Assembly: GCA_046724395.1 (NCBI GenBank)
Contig: JBKOWM010000056.1
Span: 1-60,053 of the forward strand
Reading direction: 5' to 3'
DNA from: DATAEU01 sp046724395
GTDB taxonomy: Bacteria > Actinomycetota > UBA4738 > HRBIN12
DNA: 60,053 bases
In this document: in pieces, positions 39,988-47,831 of the stretch
Numbering within the stretch: position 1 is the stretch's first letter
Layout of the letters: every line of letters starts with the position of its first letter
Program-made: the position numbers and the translations under genes
Notes under the pieces: generated by a model
What the model was told of the DNA's origin: nothing
The model's input: the letters and a program-made list of their open reading frames with translations, nothing else
Databases searched by the model: none

Positions 39988-40377
39988 GTGCTGCGGGAGT
40001 TCCGGGAGTTCATCGCCAGAGGAAACCTCATCGAGCTCGCCGTCGCGTTCATCCTGGGCGTCGCGTTCGCGGGTGTCGTCACGGCGTTCTCCAACGTGAT
40101 CCTCAGTCTGATCGGAGCGATGTTCGGAGCCGATCTCACGTTCAATCGGCTGAGGTTCTACATCGGCGACACGCCGATCCCGTACGGCGCCCTTCTGACC
40201 GCGCTCGTGAACTTTCTGATCGTCGCATTCGCCCTGTTCCTGATCGTGAAGGCCTACAACCGCTTCCGCGACAAAGCGGATCCGACAACGCGATCGTGCC
40301 CCCAGTGCACGGTGCAGATCCCGAAGGCGGCCAAACGCTGCCCCGAGTGCACGAGTCAGGTCACGCCCGTCGTCTGA
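39988..40377 (+). CDS. mscL: Large-conductance mechanosensitive channel with zinc ribbon
   Basis: The 129-residue MscL has TM1 with the gate (RGNLIELAVAFILGVAFAGV), a periplasmic loop, TM2 (LVNFLIVAFALFLIVKAYNR) and then, instead of the usual C-terminal helix bundle, a zinc ribbon: C104PQC107 and C118PEC121. MscL opens under membrane tension to release solutes during osmotic downshock. The ribbon could add a metal- or redox-dependent cytoplasmic cap. GTG 39988 has a GGAGG; a TAGGGT -10 lies about 30 bases upstream. Confidence 0.93.
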   Translation: MLREFREFIARGNLIELAVAFILGVAFAGVVTAFSNVILSLIGAMFGADLTFNRLRFYIGDTPIPYGALLTALVNFLIVAFALFLIVKAYNRFRDKADPTTRSCPQCTVQIPKAAKRCPECTSQVTPVV

Positions 40378-40389
40378 GCGCCGGCGCTC
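40376..40389 (+). terminator. 14-bp palindrome after mscL
   Basis: GAGCGCCGGCGCTC is perfectly palindromic and overlaps the mscL stop. With 40382-40403 it can also form GGCGCT/AGCGCC. It lies between convergent genes and could act in both directions; there is no U tract. Confidence 0.4.
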
Positions 40390-40437
40390 GGCTCTCAGCG
40401 CCACTTGTGGAAGACGCACCGGACGGCGATCCTTTCG

Positions 40438-41526
40438 TTACCAACGGCCGAGCGCCGCTTCCGTGTGGGCGTCGAACAGATACAGCGAGCCACGTTCGAA
40501 CCCGAGGCGGATGCGGTCTCCCGCGCGCACGCCGGTGTCGGGGACGGTGAAGGCCGTGATCCGGACGTCCGGCGCGGCGCGGACGCCGACGAGCGACTCG
40601 CGCCCGAGCATCTCGACGAATTCCACATCGGCCTCGACGGGCCCGACGAGCCCGTTGCGCTCGTTCCACAGATGGGTGTGCTCGGGTCGCACACCGACGA
40701 TGGCTTCCGACGGGACGGACGTGTCCGGCATCGGCACCGAGACGGCGAAGGGCCCGCTGGAAAGCCGCAGCGAGGCTGCGGCGGCATTGACATGCACCTT
40801 CGCAAAGCTCATCGAAGGACTCCCGATGAAGCCGGCGACGAATACGCTGCTCGGGCGCTCGTACAGGTCCACGGGCAAGCCGACCTGCGCCAAAACCCCC
40901 TCGCTCATGACGGCGATGCGGTCGCCCATGGTCATCGCCTCCACCTGATCGTGGGTGACGTACACCGTGGTCGTGCCGATGGTCTGCTGGACTCGCTTGA
41001 TCTCGCTGCGCGTCTGAACACGAAGCTTCGCGTCGAGGTTCGAAAGCGGCTCGTCCATCAGGAAGACGGCAGGCTCCCGCACGATGGCGCGCCCGAGCGC
41101 GACCCGCTGACGCTGGCCGCCGGAGAGCGCTCCCGGCTTTCGATGGAGCAGGCCGCCGATGCCCAGCATCTCCGCCGCGAACCGAACCCGGCGATCGATC
41201 TCAGCCCGCTGCATCTTGCGCATCTTCAGCCCGAAGGCGAGGTTGTCAAAGACGGTCATCTGCGGGTAGAGGGCGTAATCCTGGAACACCATGGCGATGT
41301 CGCGATCACGCGGCGCCAAGCGGTTGACGACTCGATCTGCGATCCGGACCGTTCCCTCGGTCACGCTCTCGAGGCCGGCGAGGAGGCGAAGCGCCGTCGT
41401 CTTGCCCGATCCCGAGGGGCCGACGAGCACGACGAACTCGCCGTCGATGACGTCCAGGCTGAACTCGCGCAGGGCCACGACCTCGCCGAACCGCTTCGTC
41501 ACGCCCTCGAACGCGAGGCGCGCCAT
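40438..41526 (-). CDS. Sugar ABC transporter ATP-binding protein (MsmX/UgpC type)
   Basis: The 362-residue ATPase energises the importer encoded next to it. Walker A is GPSGSGKTTAL, the Q-loop FQDYALYPQ, the signature LSGGQRQRVALGRAI, Walker B AVFLMDEPLSNLD and the H-loop VTHDQVEAM. The C-terminal MOI/TOBE-like domains (VGVRPEHTHL, DRIRLGFERGSLYLFD) identify it as a CUT1-class carbohydrate ATPase. It is the last gene of the importer operon, two bases after the inner permease stop. Confidence 0.93.
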   Translation of the reverse strand: MARLAFEGVTKRFGEVVALREFSLDVIDGEFVVLVGPSGSGKTTALRLLAGLESVTEGTVRIADRVVNRLAPRDRDIAMVFQDYALYPQMTVFDNLAFGLKMRKMQRAEIDRRVRFAAEMLGIGGLLHRKPGALSGGQRQRVALGRAIVREPAVFLMDEPLSNLDAKLRVQTRSEIKRVQQTIGTTTVYVTHDQVEAMTMGDRIAVMSEGVLAQVGLPVDLYERPSSVFVAGFIGSPSMSFAKVHVNAAAASLRLSSGPFAVSVPMPDTSVPSEAIVGVRPEHTHLWNERNGLVGPVEADVEFVEMLGRESLVGVRAAPDVRITAFTVPDTGVRAGDRIRLGFERGSLYLFDAHTEAALGRW

Positions 41527-41528
41527 GT

Positions 41529-42356
41529 TCAGCCCTTCACGGCGCCCGTCAGCATGCCGCGCATGAACTGACGCTGGAAGATCACGAAGACGACGAGGAT
41601 CGGGACGGCGACGATGACCGCGCCCGCGGCGACGAGCGGGATGTTCGTCGTGTATCGCCCCTGGAAGCTGGCGAGGCCGAACGGGGCCGTCACGCGATCC
41701 GTCGTGAACACGAGCGCGAGGAAGAACTCGTTCCAGCTGTCGGCGAACGCGAGGACGGCCAGCGTGAAGATGGCCGGGCGTGCGAACGGCACCATGATCC
41801 TCCAGAGAGCCTGCCAGCTGCGAGCTCCGTCGATGCGGGCGGCCTCGAGGAGAGACGGCGGTGCCGACAGGAACGCCGCGCGCATCCAGAAGACGCCGAA
41901 CGCGAGCTCGCCCGAGGTCTCGAGCAGGATCAGCGCCCAATACGTGTTGAGCAGCCCCATCGCCCGGACGTCGTAGAAGAGCGGGACGATGGTCGCCTCA
42001 GTCGGGATGATCAGCCCCAGGATGAACAGGTAGAAGAACGCCCGCGCGCCCTTGAACCTCATCGTCGCGAACGCGTACCCGGCGAGGATCGAGAGCACGA
42101 CGGAGGCCGGCACCATCACGATCGCGATGATCGCGCTCGTCGTGAAGCTCGCGCCGAAGCCACCGACCTGCCACGCCTTCACGTAGTTGTGCCACGCGAA
42201 GCTCGGCGGGAGCCCGAAGCCCGACGGTGCGCTCGCCGGGCCGGCCGGGTAGAGGCTCGCCAGGAACACGCCCACCAGTGGATAGACGGCGACGGCGGTC
42301 ACGGCGATCAGTAGGGCATAGTTGAACGTCACCTGACGCCGCGTGACCGTCGTCAC
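41529..42356 (-). CDS. Sugar ABC transporter permease (MalG type)
   Basis: The 275-residue CUT1 permease has six membrane segments and the EAA loop EAARIDGARSWQALWRIMVP, which docks on the ATPase. The C-terminus (FVIFQRQFMRGMLTGAVKG) is typical of MalG-type subunits. GTG 42356 overlaps the upstream permease stop (GTGA). The longer open frame upstream is antisense to no gene but lies inside the other permease and is not real. Confidence 0.93.
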   Translation of the reverse strand: MTTVTRRQVTFNYALLIAVTAVAVYPLVGVFLASLYPAGPASAPSGFGLPPSFAWHNYVKAWQVGGFGASFTTSAIIAIVMVPASVVLSILAGYAFATMRFKGARAFFYLFILGLIIPTEATIVPLFYDVRAMGLLNTYWALILLETSGELAFGVFWMRAAFLSAPPSLLEAARIDGARSWQALWRIMVPFARPAIFTLAVLAFADSWNEFFLALVFTTDRVTAPFGLASFQGRYTTNIPLVAAGAVIVAVPILVVFVIFQRQFMRGMLTGAVKG

Positions 42357-43312
42357 GACTCGATGCCTCGCTCCATGACGCGATTGATCGCGTAGGTGAC
42401 CGCGAAGATGATCAGCATGAGGACGATCCCGAGCGCGGCCGCTGAGCCGACCTCTCCCGTCCGGAACATCCGCGTCCAGATGAGATACGCCGGTACCGTC
42501 GTCGCCGTTCCCGGCCCGCCGTTCGTGAGGACGTACACCTCGTCGAACGTCCCGAGCGTGCCGATCACCGTGAGCACCAGCACTACCTGCAGCTCGTACC
42601 GAAGTCCGGGCAACGTTACGGCGAAGAACTCGCGAATCGCGTTCGCCCCGTCCACCCGGGCCGCTTCGTACAGGCTTTCCGGGATCTTCATGACGCCAGC
42701 AAGGAACAGGATCAGACAGAAGCCGAACTGCCCCCACAGGCCAAAAACCCCCACCGCCGGAAGCGCCGTCGTGAAGTCGCCAAGCCATCCCTGGGAGGGG
42801 ATGAGTCCACCGAGCCCGATTCCCCGCAGCAGCGTGTTGATCGGGCCGCTCGTGTCGTAGACCCATACCCACGCGACGGCGGTCACGACGTCGGTGATGA
42901 CGAGCGGCAGGAAGAGGAGGACGCGGAACACTGTCAGGCCGCGGATGCGGATACGCGACATGACCGCGGCGAGAAACAGGCCGATGACGATCGGCAGGAA
43001 GGCATAGAAGAACACGAGGACGAGCACATGGACGTAGCCGCCGCGGATGTCGGGATCGGTGAAGAACTCCGTGTAGTTCGCCAGACCCACCCACGTGCCG
43101 GGCGAGATGCCGTCCCACTCGTAGAAGGAGATGTTCACGCCCTGCGCGAGGGGCCAGAGGTTGAACGCCGCGTACAGCAGGAACGCCGGGGCGACGTACA
43201 GGTATCCGATCCGCCGACCCTCGCCCGGCAGACGCTCGCGCGCCGTGCGCCTGCCGAATGCCCGCCGGGCCGCGGCCGCCGTCGAGCCGAGCGCCTCTTG
43301 CGTGGCCGGCAT
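42353..43312 (-). CDS. Sugar ABC transporter permease (MalF type)
   Basis: The 319-residue CUT1 permease begins with a basic cytoplasmic stretch, then YLYVAPAFLLYAAFNLWPLA, and has the EAA loop EAARVDGANAIREFFAVTLP and the conserved LTNGGPGTATTVPAYLIW. It forms the heterodimeric channel with the following permease. The ATG overlaps the substrate-binding protein stop by one base, so the operon is tightly coupled. Confidence 0.93.
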   Translation of the reverse strand: MPATQEALGSTAAAARRAFGRRTARERLPGEGRRIGYLYVAPAFLLYAAFNLWPLAQGVNISFYEWDGISPGTWVGLANYTEFFTDPDIRGGYVHVLVLVFFYAFLPIVIGLFLAAVMSRIRIRGLTVFRVLLFLPLVITDVVTAVAWVWVYDTSGPINTLLRGIGLGGLIPSQGWLGDFTTALPAVGVFGLWGQFGFCLILFLAGVMKIPESLYEAARVDGANAIREFFAVTLPGLRYELQVVLVLTVIGTLGTFDEVYVLTNGGPGTATTVPAYLIWTRMFRTGEVGSAAALGIVLMLIIFAVTYAINRVMERGIES

Positions 43313-44691
43313 CAGGACCGAGAGATTTGGAAGTCGCGGTAGTCCTGCTCGACCTTCTCGACGAACTCCTTCGGCGTGATCTGGGCGGCCATGAGCTCCT
43401 GGATCGCCGCCGTCAACGTGTCGTAGAACGTCGGCGTGGCCCAGTCCAGATACGGAACGACGCCGTTGGACTCGCTCACGGCCCTCGCCGCGTCGATGAC
43501 GTCGGCCAGGACGCTGCCCGGCTCGACGGAGGACGTCGTGGCGCCCGTGTGCAACGGGATCTGGCCGGTGTCGAGCAGCAGATCGCTCGCGTGGTCGCTC
43601 GTCATCCAGTCGATGTACGCGGCGGCCGCATCGGGATTCGTGGAGCCGGCGGTGATCGACAGCGGGAATCCGGCACCGCCCGTGGACACCGGTGCGTCTC
43701 CCTCCTGCAGCGGCGGCAGGACGAAGAACCCAAAGTCGGTGTTGTCCGGACCGAGATCACCAACGATCCAGTTGCCGGTGATCATGAAGACGCCTTGACC
43801 CTTGGCGAAGTCGTTCACGACCGACTGATAGCCCTCGCCGCCGAAGCCCGGCGTGAAGAACCCGTTGTCCGCCCAGTCCCGCAGCATCGTCGCCGCCTGC
43901 AGATTGCCGGGAGTATCGAACGACGTGTCGGCTCCCTCGCTGCCGAAGACGAGGCCGCTCAGCTCGGCCACCGACGCCGTCCGGTCCTGGATGACGGCGT
44001 ACTCGTGGATCCCCGGGAAGGCATCGTTGTTGCCGAACATGATCGGAATCTTGCCGGCACGCCGTGCGACGGTGAGGTCGCGCTCGAAGTCGGCGAGCGT
44101 CGTCGGCACGTTGAGGCCCAGCTCGTCGAGGCGCTGCCTGTTGTAGTACACACCGATGATCTCGCCCATCGTGGTGTAGCCGTACAGGTTCCCGGTACCG
44201 AACTGCTTGCCGTCCGGCGTCCAAGTGCTCACGGAAAGCACGTTTTGAGAGACACGGTCGTTCCAACCGTAGGCAGCCGCGTAATTGTTCAGCGGCAGCA
44301 GCAGCCCCGCCTTGACAAGCTGCCCCATGTCGGGCCATCCCTGGTTCACCTCGACGATGTCAGGCGGATGGGGTCCGGACAACGCGAGTCGGAGCAACGT
44401 CTTCAACTCTCCGAAGTCGCGCTTGACGCGCTTGATCGTCACGTTCGGGTACCGCTGCTCAAACTCGTCGTTGAGCCGGTCCCAGATCCTGCTGACCTGC
44501 CCGGATTCCTGATCCCAAACGGTGAGCGTGATCGGTCCGGTGTCCGGCACGCCCGTACTGGCGGGCGCAGCCGGAGCGGAGGGCTGCTCGACGGTGCCGC
44601 CTGGCGTACAGGCCCCCGCCAGCAGCGCGACCGCGGCCGCGCTCGCCACCAGCAGCGAGACCGGCGGAGCGGTGCTACGCCCTCGAGCCAC
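43312..44691 (-). CDS. Sugar-binding lipoprotein of the ABC importer
   Basis: The 459-residue protein is a cluster-B (family 1) extracellular solute-binding protein. The lipobox is LLAGAC at about residues 23-28, followed by a Pro/Ala/Thr-rich linker and the mature domain (ITLTVWDQESG, PDIVEVNQGWPDMGQLVKAG, GVYYNRQRLDELGLNVPTT, GNWIVGDLGPDN). The ligand is probably an oligosaccharide, given the GH4 and NagB genes divergently placed. A TTGACC-17-TAGAGT promoter lies 8 bases before the GTG. Confidence 0.92.
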   Translation of the reverse strand: MARGRSTAPPVSLLVASAAAVALLAGACTPGGTVEQPSAPAAPASTGVPDTGPITLTVWDQESGQVSRIWDRLNDEFEQRYPNVTIKRVKRDFGELKTLLRLALSGPHPPDIVEVNQGWPDMGQLVKAGLLLPLNNYAAAYGWNDRVSQNVLSVSTWTPDGKQFGTGNLYGYTTMGEIIGVYYNRQRLDELGLNVPTTLADFERDLTVARRAGKIPIMFGNNDAFPGIHEYAVIQDRTASVAELSGLVFGSEGADTSFDTPGNLQAATMLRDWADNGFFTPGFGGEGYQSVVNDFAKGQGVFMITGNWIVGDLGPDNTDFGFFVLPPLQEGDAPVSTGGAGFPLSITAGSTNPDAAAAYIDWMTSDHASDLLLDTGQIPLHTGATTSSVEPGSVLADVIDAARAVSESNGVVPYLDWATPTFYDTLTAAIQELMAAQITPKEFVEKVEQDYRDFQISRS

Positions 44692-44699
44692 GGCCCGTG

Positions 44700-44728
44700 A
44701 CTCTAGGAGGACTACGTTGTCGGGTCAA
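44700..44728 (-). promoter_or_regulatory. Promoter TTGACC-17-TAGAGT of the importer operon
   Basis: On the minus strand TTGACC is at 44728-44723 and TAGAGT at 44705-44700, spacer 17. The -10 ends 8 bases before the GTG at 44691, so the leader is almost absent. Confidence 0.65.
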
Positions 44729-44755
44729 GACCGCGGTCCCAAGTCGGTTCTGTTC

Positions 44756-44781
44756 GGTCGATCTTTGGTCTATGATCGGCC
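44756..44781 (+). promoter_or_regulatory. Putative GntR operator over the -10 of its own gene
   Basis: GGTCGATC (44756-44763), 10 bases, GATCGGCC (44774-44781): an inverted repeat with one mismatch. It covers the TATGAT -10 at 44771-44776, which ends 7 bases before GTG 44784. Autoregulation is likely. Confidence 0.5.
44771..44776 (+). promoter_or_regulatory. -10 element TATGAT of gntR
   Basis: TATGAT ends 7 bases before GTG 44784 and is embedded in the inverted repeat at 44756-44781. A weak TTCTGT at 44748-44753 (spacer 17) may be the -35. Confidence 0.6.
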
Positions 44782-44783
44782 GC

Positions 44784-45557
44784 GTGTCGACGGCGAATGC
44801 GGCTATGCCGCTCGATCGACTCCAGCGGCGCTACCAACAGGTCGGCTCGGCGCTCTCCGCCGAGCTGACGCGAGACCGACGGCCGCCCGGTTGGCTTCTC
44901 CCGCCGGAGCGGGCACTCGCGGCGCATTTCGGCGTCAGCCGGGTGACGCTTCGCCGTGCGGTCCGCGAGTTGGAGGCGGCCGGCGTGCTGGCGCGTGACG
45001 GGCGCGGCTGGACCGTCGCGGGTCCGCGCGTCGGTGAGCCGCCCAACGAGTTGATGAGCTTCTCGGAGATGGCGGCCGCCCGCGGTCTGAGATCCTCCTC
45101 CCGCGTCCTCGCCGCCCGCGTCCGCGGCGCGACGCTCGACGAGTCCGATGTCCTCCGTATCGCGCCGGGCGCGGAGCTCTTCGAGCTCGAGCGGCTGAGG
45201 TCGATGGACGACATCCCGATCCTGATCGATCGCAGCATCGTCCCGCGAGCGCTCGCCCCACGCATCGAGGAGGTCGACTTCACGTCGGCCTCGCTCTACG
45301 TGATCCTCGAGGAGCGATACGGGCTGCGACCGACGCGGGCGCGCTTCGCGGTCGAGGCGATTGCGGCAGACGGTCGCGACGCGGAAGGCCTCGATCTTCA
45401 GATCGGCATGCCGCTGCTCCGGTGCCAGCAGGTGACCGAGGACGCGACCGGTCACGTGATCGAGTCGTGTGAGATGCGGTACCGCGGCGATCGCTATCGG
45501 TTCCGCGCGACGCTCGTTCGCGCGGAGAAAGCCGCCGACGTAGACGCGTTGTCGTGA
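44784..45557 (+). CDS. GntR/HutC family regulator
   Basis: The 257-residue regulator has an N-terminal GntR winged helix (LLPPERALAAHFGVSRVTLR, RAVRELEAAGVLARDGRGW) and a C-terminal UTRA ligand domain (LIDRSIVPRALAPRIEEVDF, YVILEERYGLRPTRARFAVE). HutC/UTRA regulators usually respond to phosphorylated amino sugars (as NagR does), which fits the adjoining nagB. GTG 44784 is set by TATGAT seven bases upstream; longer starts are inconsistent with that element. Stop overlaps nagB by GTGA. Confidence 0.92.
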   Translation: MSTANAAMPLDRLQRRYQQVGSALSAELTRDRRPPGWLLPPERALAAHFGVSRVTLRRAVRELEAAGVLARDGRGWTVAGPRVGEPPNELMSFSEMAAARGLRSSSRVLAARVRGATLDESDVLRIAPGAELFELERLRSMDDIPILIDRSIVPRALAPRIEEVDFTSASLYVILEERYGLRPTRARFAVEAIAADGRDAEGLDLQIGMPLLRCQQVTEDATGHVIESCEMRYRGDRYRFRATLVRAEKAADVDALS

Positions 45558-46309
45558 GTGCCGTCGACCTCCGCCGGACCGACGATTACGACGATCTCAG
45601 TCGGATAAGCGCCGAGGTCGTCGCGCAGCACATTCGATCCAAACCGCACGCGCGGATCCTCGTCGCGACCGGTCGAACACCGATCGGGACCTACCAAGTC
45701 CTCGCCGGAATGGTCGAGGCGGGTGCGCTCGACGTGTCCGAGATCACGGCGTTCCAACTCGATGAGTACGTCGGGCTCGAGCCCGATGACCACCGCTCCC
45801 TCGGACGATGGGCGCGCGAGGCCTTCGTGCACCCGCTCGGCCTCGACGACGACCGGTTCGTCACGCTCCCTGTCGCCGGTGTGGATGGGTCCGCGTCCCT
45901 GGCAGAGCACGACCGGCGCGTCCGCGTGGCCGGAGGGTACGACCTCGCGATCCTTGGAATCGGCGAGAACGGACACCTCGGCTTCAACGAACCACCCTGC
46001 GACCCATCGGCGCCGTCACGGGTGGTGACCCTGTCGGCGACCAGCCTCGCCTCGAGCGCCGGGTATTGGGGCGAAAGCGGGGATCTCCCGCGTCGAGCCG
46101 TCACGGTCGGTCTCGGCCCGATCCTCGAGGCGGGGGCGATCATCCTGCTCGTGTCCGGCGCCGGAAAGCGCGCCATCCTCGAGCGAGCGCTCTCGGGGTC
46201 CATGACACCGGATGTTCCCGCCTCATACCTTTTGCGAGCGCGCTCGCTCGTGGTCGTCGCCGACCGCGACGCCTGGCCCGCTCGCACCAACGACGGAGAG
46301 GCAACATGA
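45554..46309 (+). CDS. nagB: Glucosamine-6-phosphate deaminase (NagB-like)
   Basis: The 251-residue enzyme converts glucosamine-6-phosphate to fructose-6-phosphate and ammonia. LVATGRTPIGTYQVL binds the phosphate, FQLDEYVGL holds the general-base Asp, and GIGENGHLGFNEPP holds the catalytic His and Glu in the arrangement seen in Bacillus NagB. The C-terminal lid is short, as in monomeric Gram-positive forms without the allosteric site. It sits between the regulator (GTGA overlap) and the GH4 gene (ATGA overlap). A related sugar-phosphate isomerase role is possible. Confidence 0.88.
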   Translation: MSAVDLRRTDDYDDLSRISAEVVAQHIRSKPHARILVATGRTPIGTYQVLAGMVEAGALDVSEITAFQLDEYVGLEPDDHRSLGRWAREAFVHPLGLDDDRFVTLPVAGVDGSASLAEHDRRVRVAGGYDLAILGIGENGHLGFNEPPCDPSAPSRVVTLSATSLASSAGYWGESGDLPRRAVTVGLGPILEAGAIILLVSGAGKRAILERALSGSMTPDVPASYLLRARSLVVVADRDAWPARTNDGEAT

Positions 46310-47676
46310 AGATGACGCTCCTCGGCACCGGCGTGCGAACGCCGTTCGTGCTGCACGGGCTCGCCGAGCATGCGACGGAGCTGGGCCTGTCGGAGGTCGC
46401 GCTGTACGACATCGACGACGAGCGACTGGAGACGATGGCGGCGCTCGGTGGCCATCTGGTTCGTTCATGGGACGCCGCCTTCAACGTGTCCAAAGCGTCC
46501 GAGCCGCGGGTGGCCCTCGAGGGGTCGCGGTTCGTGTTCAGTGCGATCCGGGTCGGTCAGGAGCGGGCGCGGGCGCTCGACGAGCAGATCGCGCTGAAGC
46601 ACGGCGTGCTCGGGCAGGAGACCACGGGCCCCGGTGGCTTCGCGATGGCGCTGCGCACGATCCCGGCCATGCTTGCGTACGCCAAGCTCATCGAGGAGGT
46701 CGCTCCCGGAGCGATGCTCGTCAACTTCACGAACCCCGTCGGGATCATTCTCCAGGCCCTGAGCGATCACTCGTCGATCCGCGTCGTGGGCGTGTGCGAC
46801 GGACCCATCGACATGAAGCGCAGTGTCGCGCAGCTGCTCGGGGTTCCCGGCGACGACGTCCAGGTCGACTACGCCGGGCTAAACCACGCCGGATGGATCC
46901 ACCGGGTTCGAACGGATGGGCGCGACCGGATGCCCGAGCTCTTGGACCGTTACGAGGAGCTTCGCGTCCAGGACGACTCCTGGCGTTTGTTCGACGCGGA
47001 GCTCGTGCGCTCGCTCGGGATGCTTCCGATGGAATACCTCTACTTCTACTACTACCGAGACCGCGCCATCGAGAACGTGATTCGTTCGCACGGGACGCGC
47101 GGCGAGCAGATTCTCGAGCTGAACGAGCAGCTGTGGCCGGTGCTGCGCGAGCGCGTTGCCGCGGGAGACCTCGAGGGCGCCCGAGAGGCCTGGGAGCGAG
47201 CGATGGACGCGCGCCACGCGACATACTTCGCGCGCGAGCGTGGCGAGGTCGTTCGCGTCGATGACGACGAGTCCGCGGATCCGGTCGAGATGTTCGAGGG
47301 CGACGGGTACGAGGGGCTCGCGACGGCCGTGATCGTGGCAGCCGTTCGGCGGATGCGGATCCCTCTGATCGTGAACACGCCGAATCGCGGAGCGATCGAC
47401 GGACTTTCCGGCGACGACGTCGTCGAGGTCACGAGCCTCGTCGACGAAACGGGCGCGTCTCCTCTCCCGCAGGGAAGGCTCCCCGACGTGGCGATGGCCC
47501 TGATCGAACCGATCAAGGCGTACGAGCGTCTGACCGTCCAGGCGGCGGTCGAGGGGTCCTACGGAGCCGCGCTTCGCGCTTTGCTCGTTCACCCGCTCGT
47601 CGGCTCGTACCCGATGGCAAAGGGCATCCTCGACGACTATCTGTCCGCCCACGCGGATCACCTTGCCCTTGCCTAG
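46306..47676 (+). CDS. GH4 family glycosidase (6-phospho-beta-glucosidase-like)
   Basis: The 456-residue enzyme belongs to glycoside hydrolase family 4, whose members use NAD and Mn and a redox elimination mechanism. The N-terminus MKMTLLGTGVRTPFVL is the Rossmann fold; NFTNPVG (about 139), GVCDGPIDM with the metal-binding Cys (about 163) and GLNHAGW with the metal-binding His (about 192) are intact. Closest known relatives hydrolyse 6-phospho-beta-glycosides, but some GH4 enzymes act on unphosphorylated sugars. It is the last gene of the gntR-nagB-GH4 unit. Confidence 0.9.
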   Translation: MKMTLLGTGVRTPFVLHGLAEHATELGLSEVALYDIDDERLETMAALGGHLVRSWDAAFNVSKASEPRVALEGSRFVFSAIRVGQERARALDEQIALKHGVLGQETTGPGGFAMALRTIPAMLAYAKLIEEVAPGAMLVNFTNPVGIILQALSDHSSIRVVGVCDGPIDMKRSVAQLLGVPGDDVQVDYAGLNHAGWIHRVRTDGRDRMPELLDRYEELRVQDDSWRLFDAELVRSLGMLPMEYLYFYYYRDRAIENVIRSHGTRGEQILELNEQLWPVLRERVAAGDLEGAREAWERAMDARHATYFARERGEVVRVDDDESADPVEMFEGDGYEGLATAVIVAAVRRMRIPLIVNTPNRGAIDGLSGDDVVEVTSLVDETGASPLPQGRLPDVAMALIEPIKAYERLTVQAAVEGSYGAALRALLVHPLVGSYPMAKGILDDYLSAHADHLALA

Positions 47677-47831
47677 GACGGCGGTGCTGCGGCGAGCGCT
47701 CGATAGCGACGAGAATCCCACAACCAGGAGACGGCTCTGGTTCAGCGGCGGCTCCGCCGATCCGATGTCGAGAACGGGCCATCGGTGCGCGCGGCGCGGC
47801 TCGACTGAGGCGGCGACGCGCGCCGGCGGGG
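47677..47831. other. Spacer between convergent units, no feature seen
   Basis: A 155-base gap between the GH4 stop and the cyclase-like stop. I see no RNA, promoter or strong hairpin. Confidence 0.5.

Noticed and set aside
40438..44691. Assignment of the importer as glycerol-3-phosphate (Ugp) system
   Set aside because: The ATPase is of the UgpC/MsmX type, but the binding protein, GH4 and NagB point to an amino sugar or oligosaccharide. No glycerol-phosphate gene is present.
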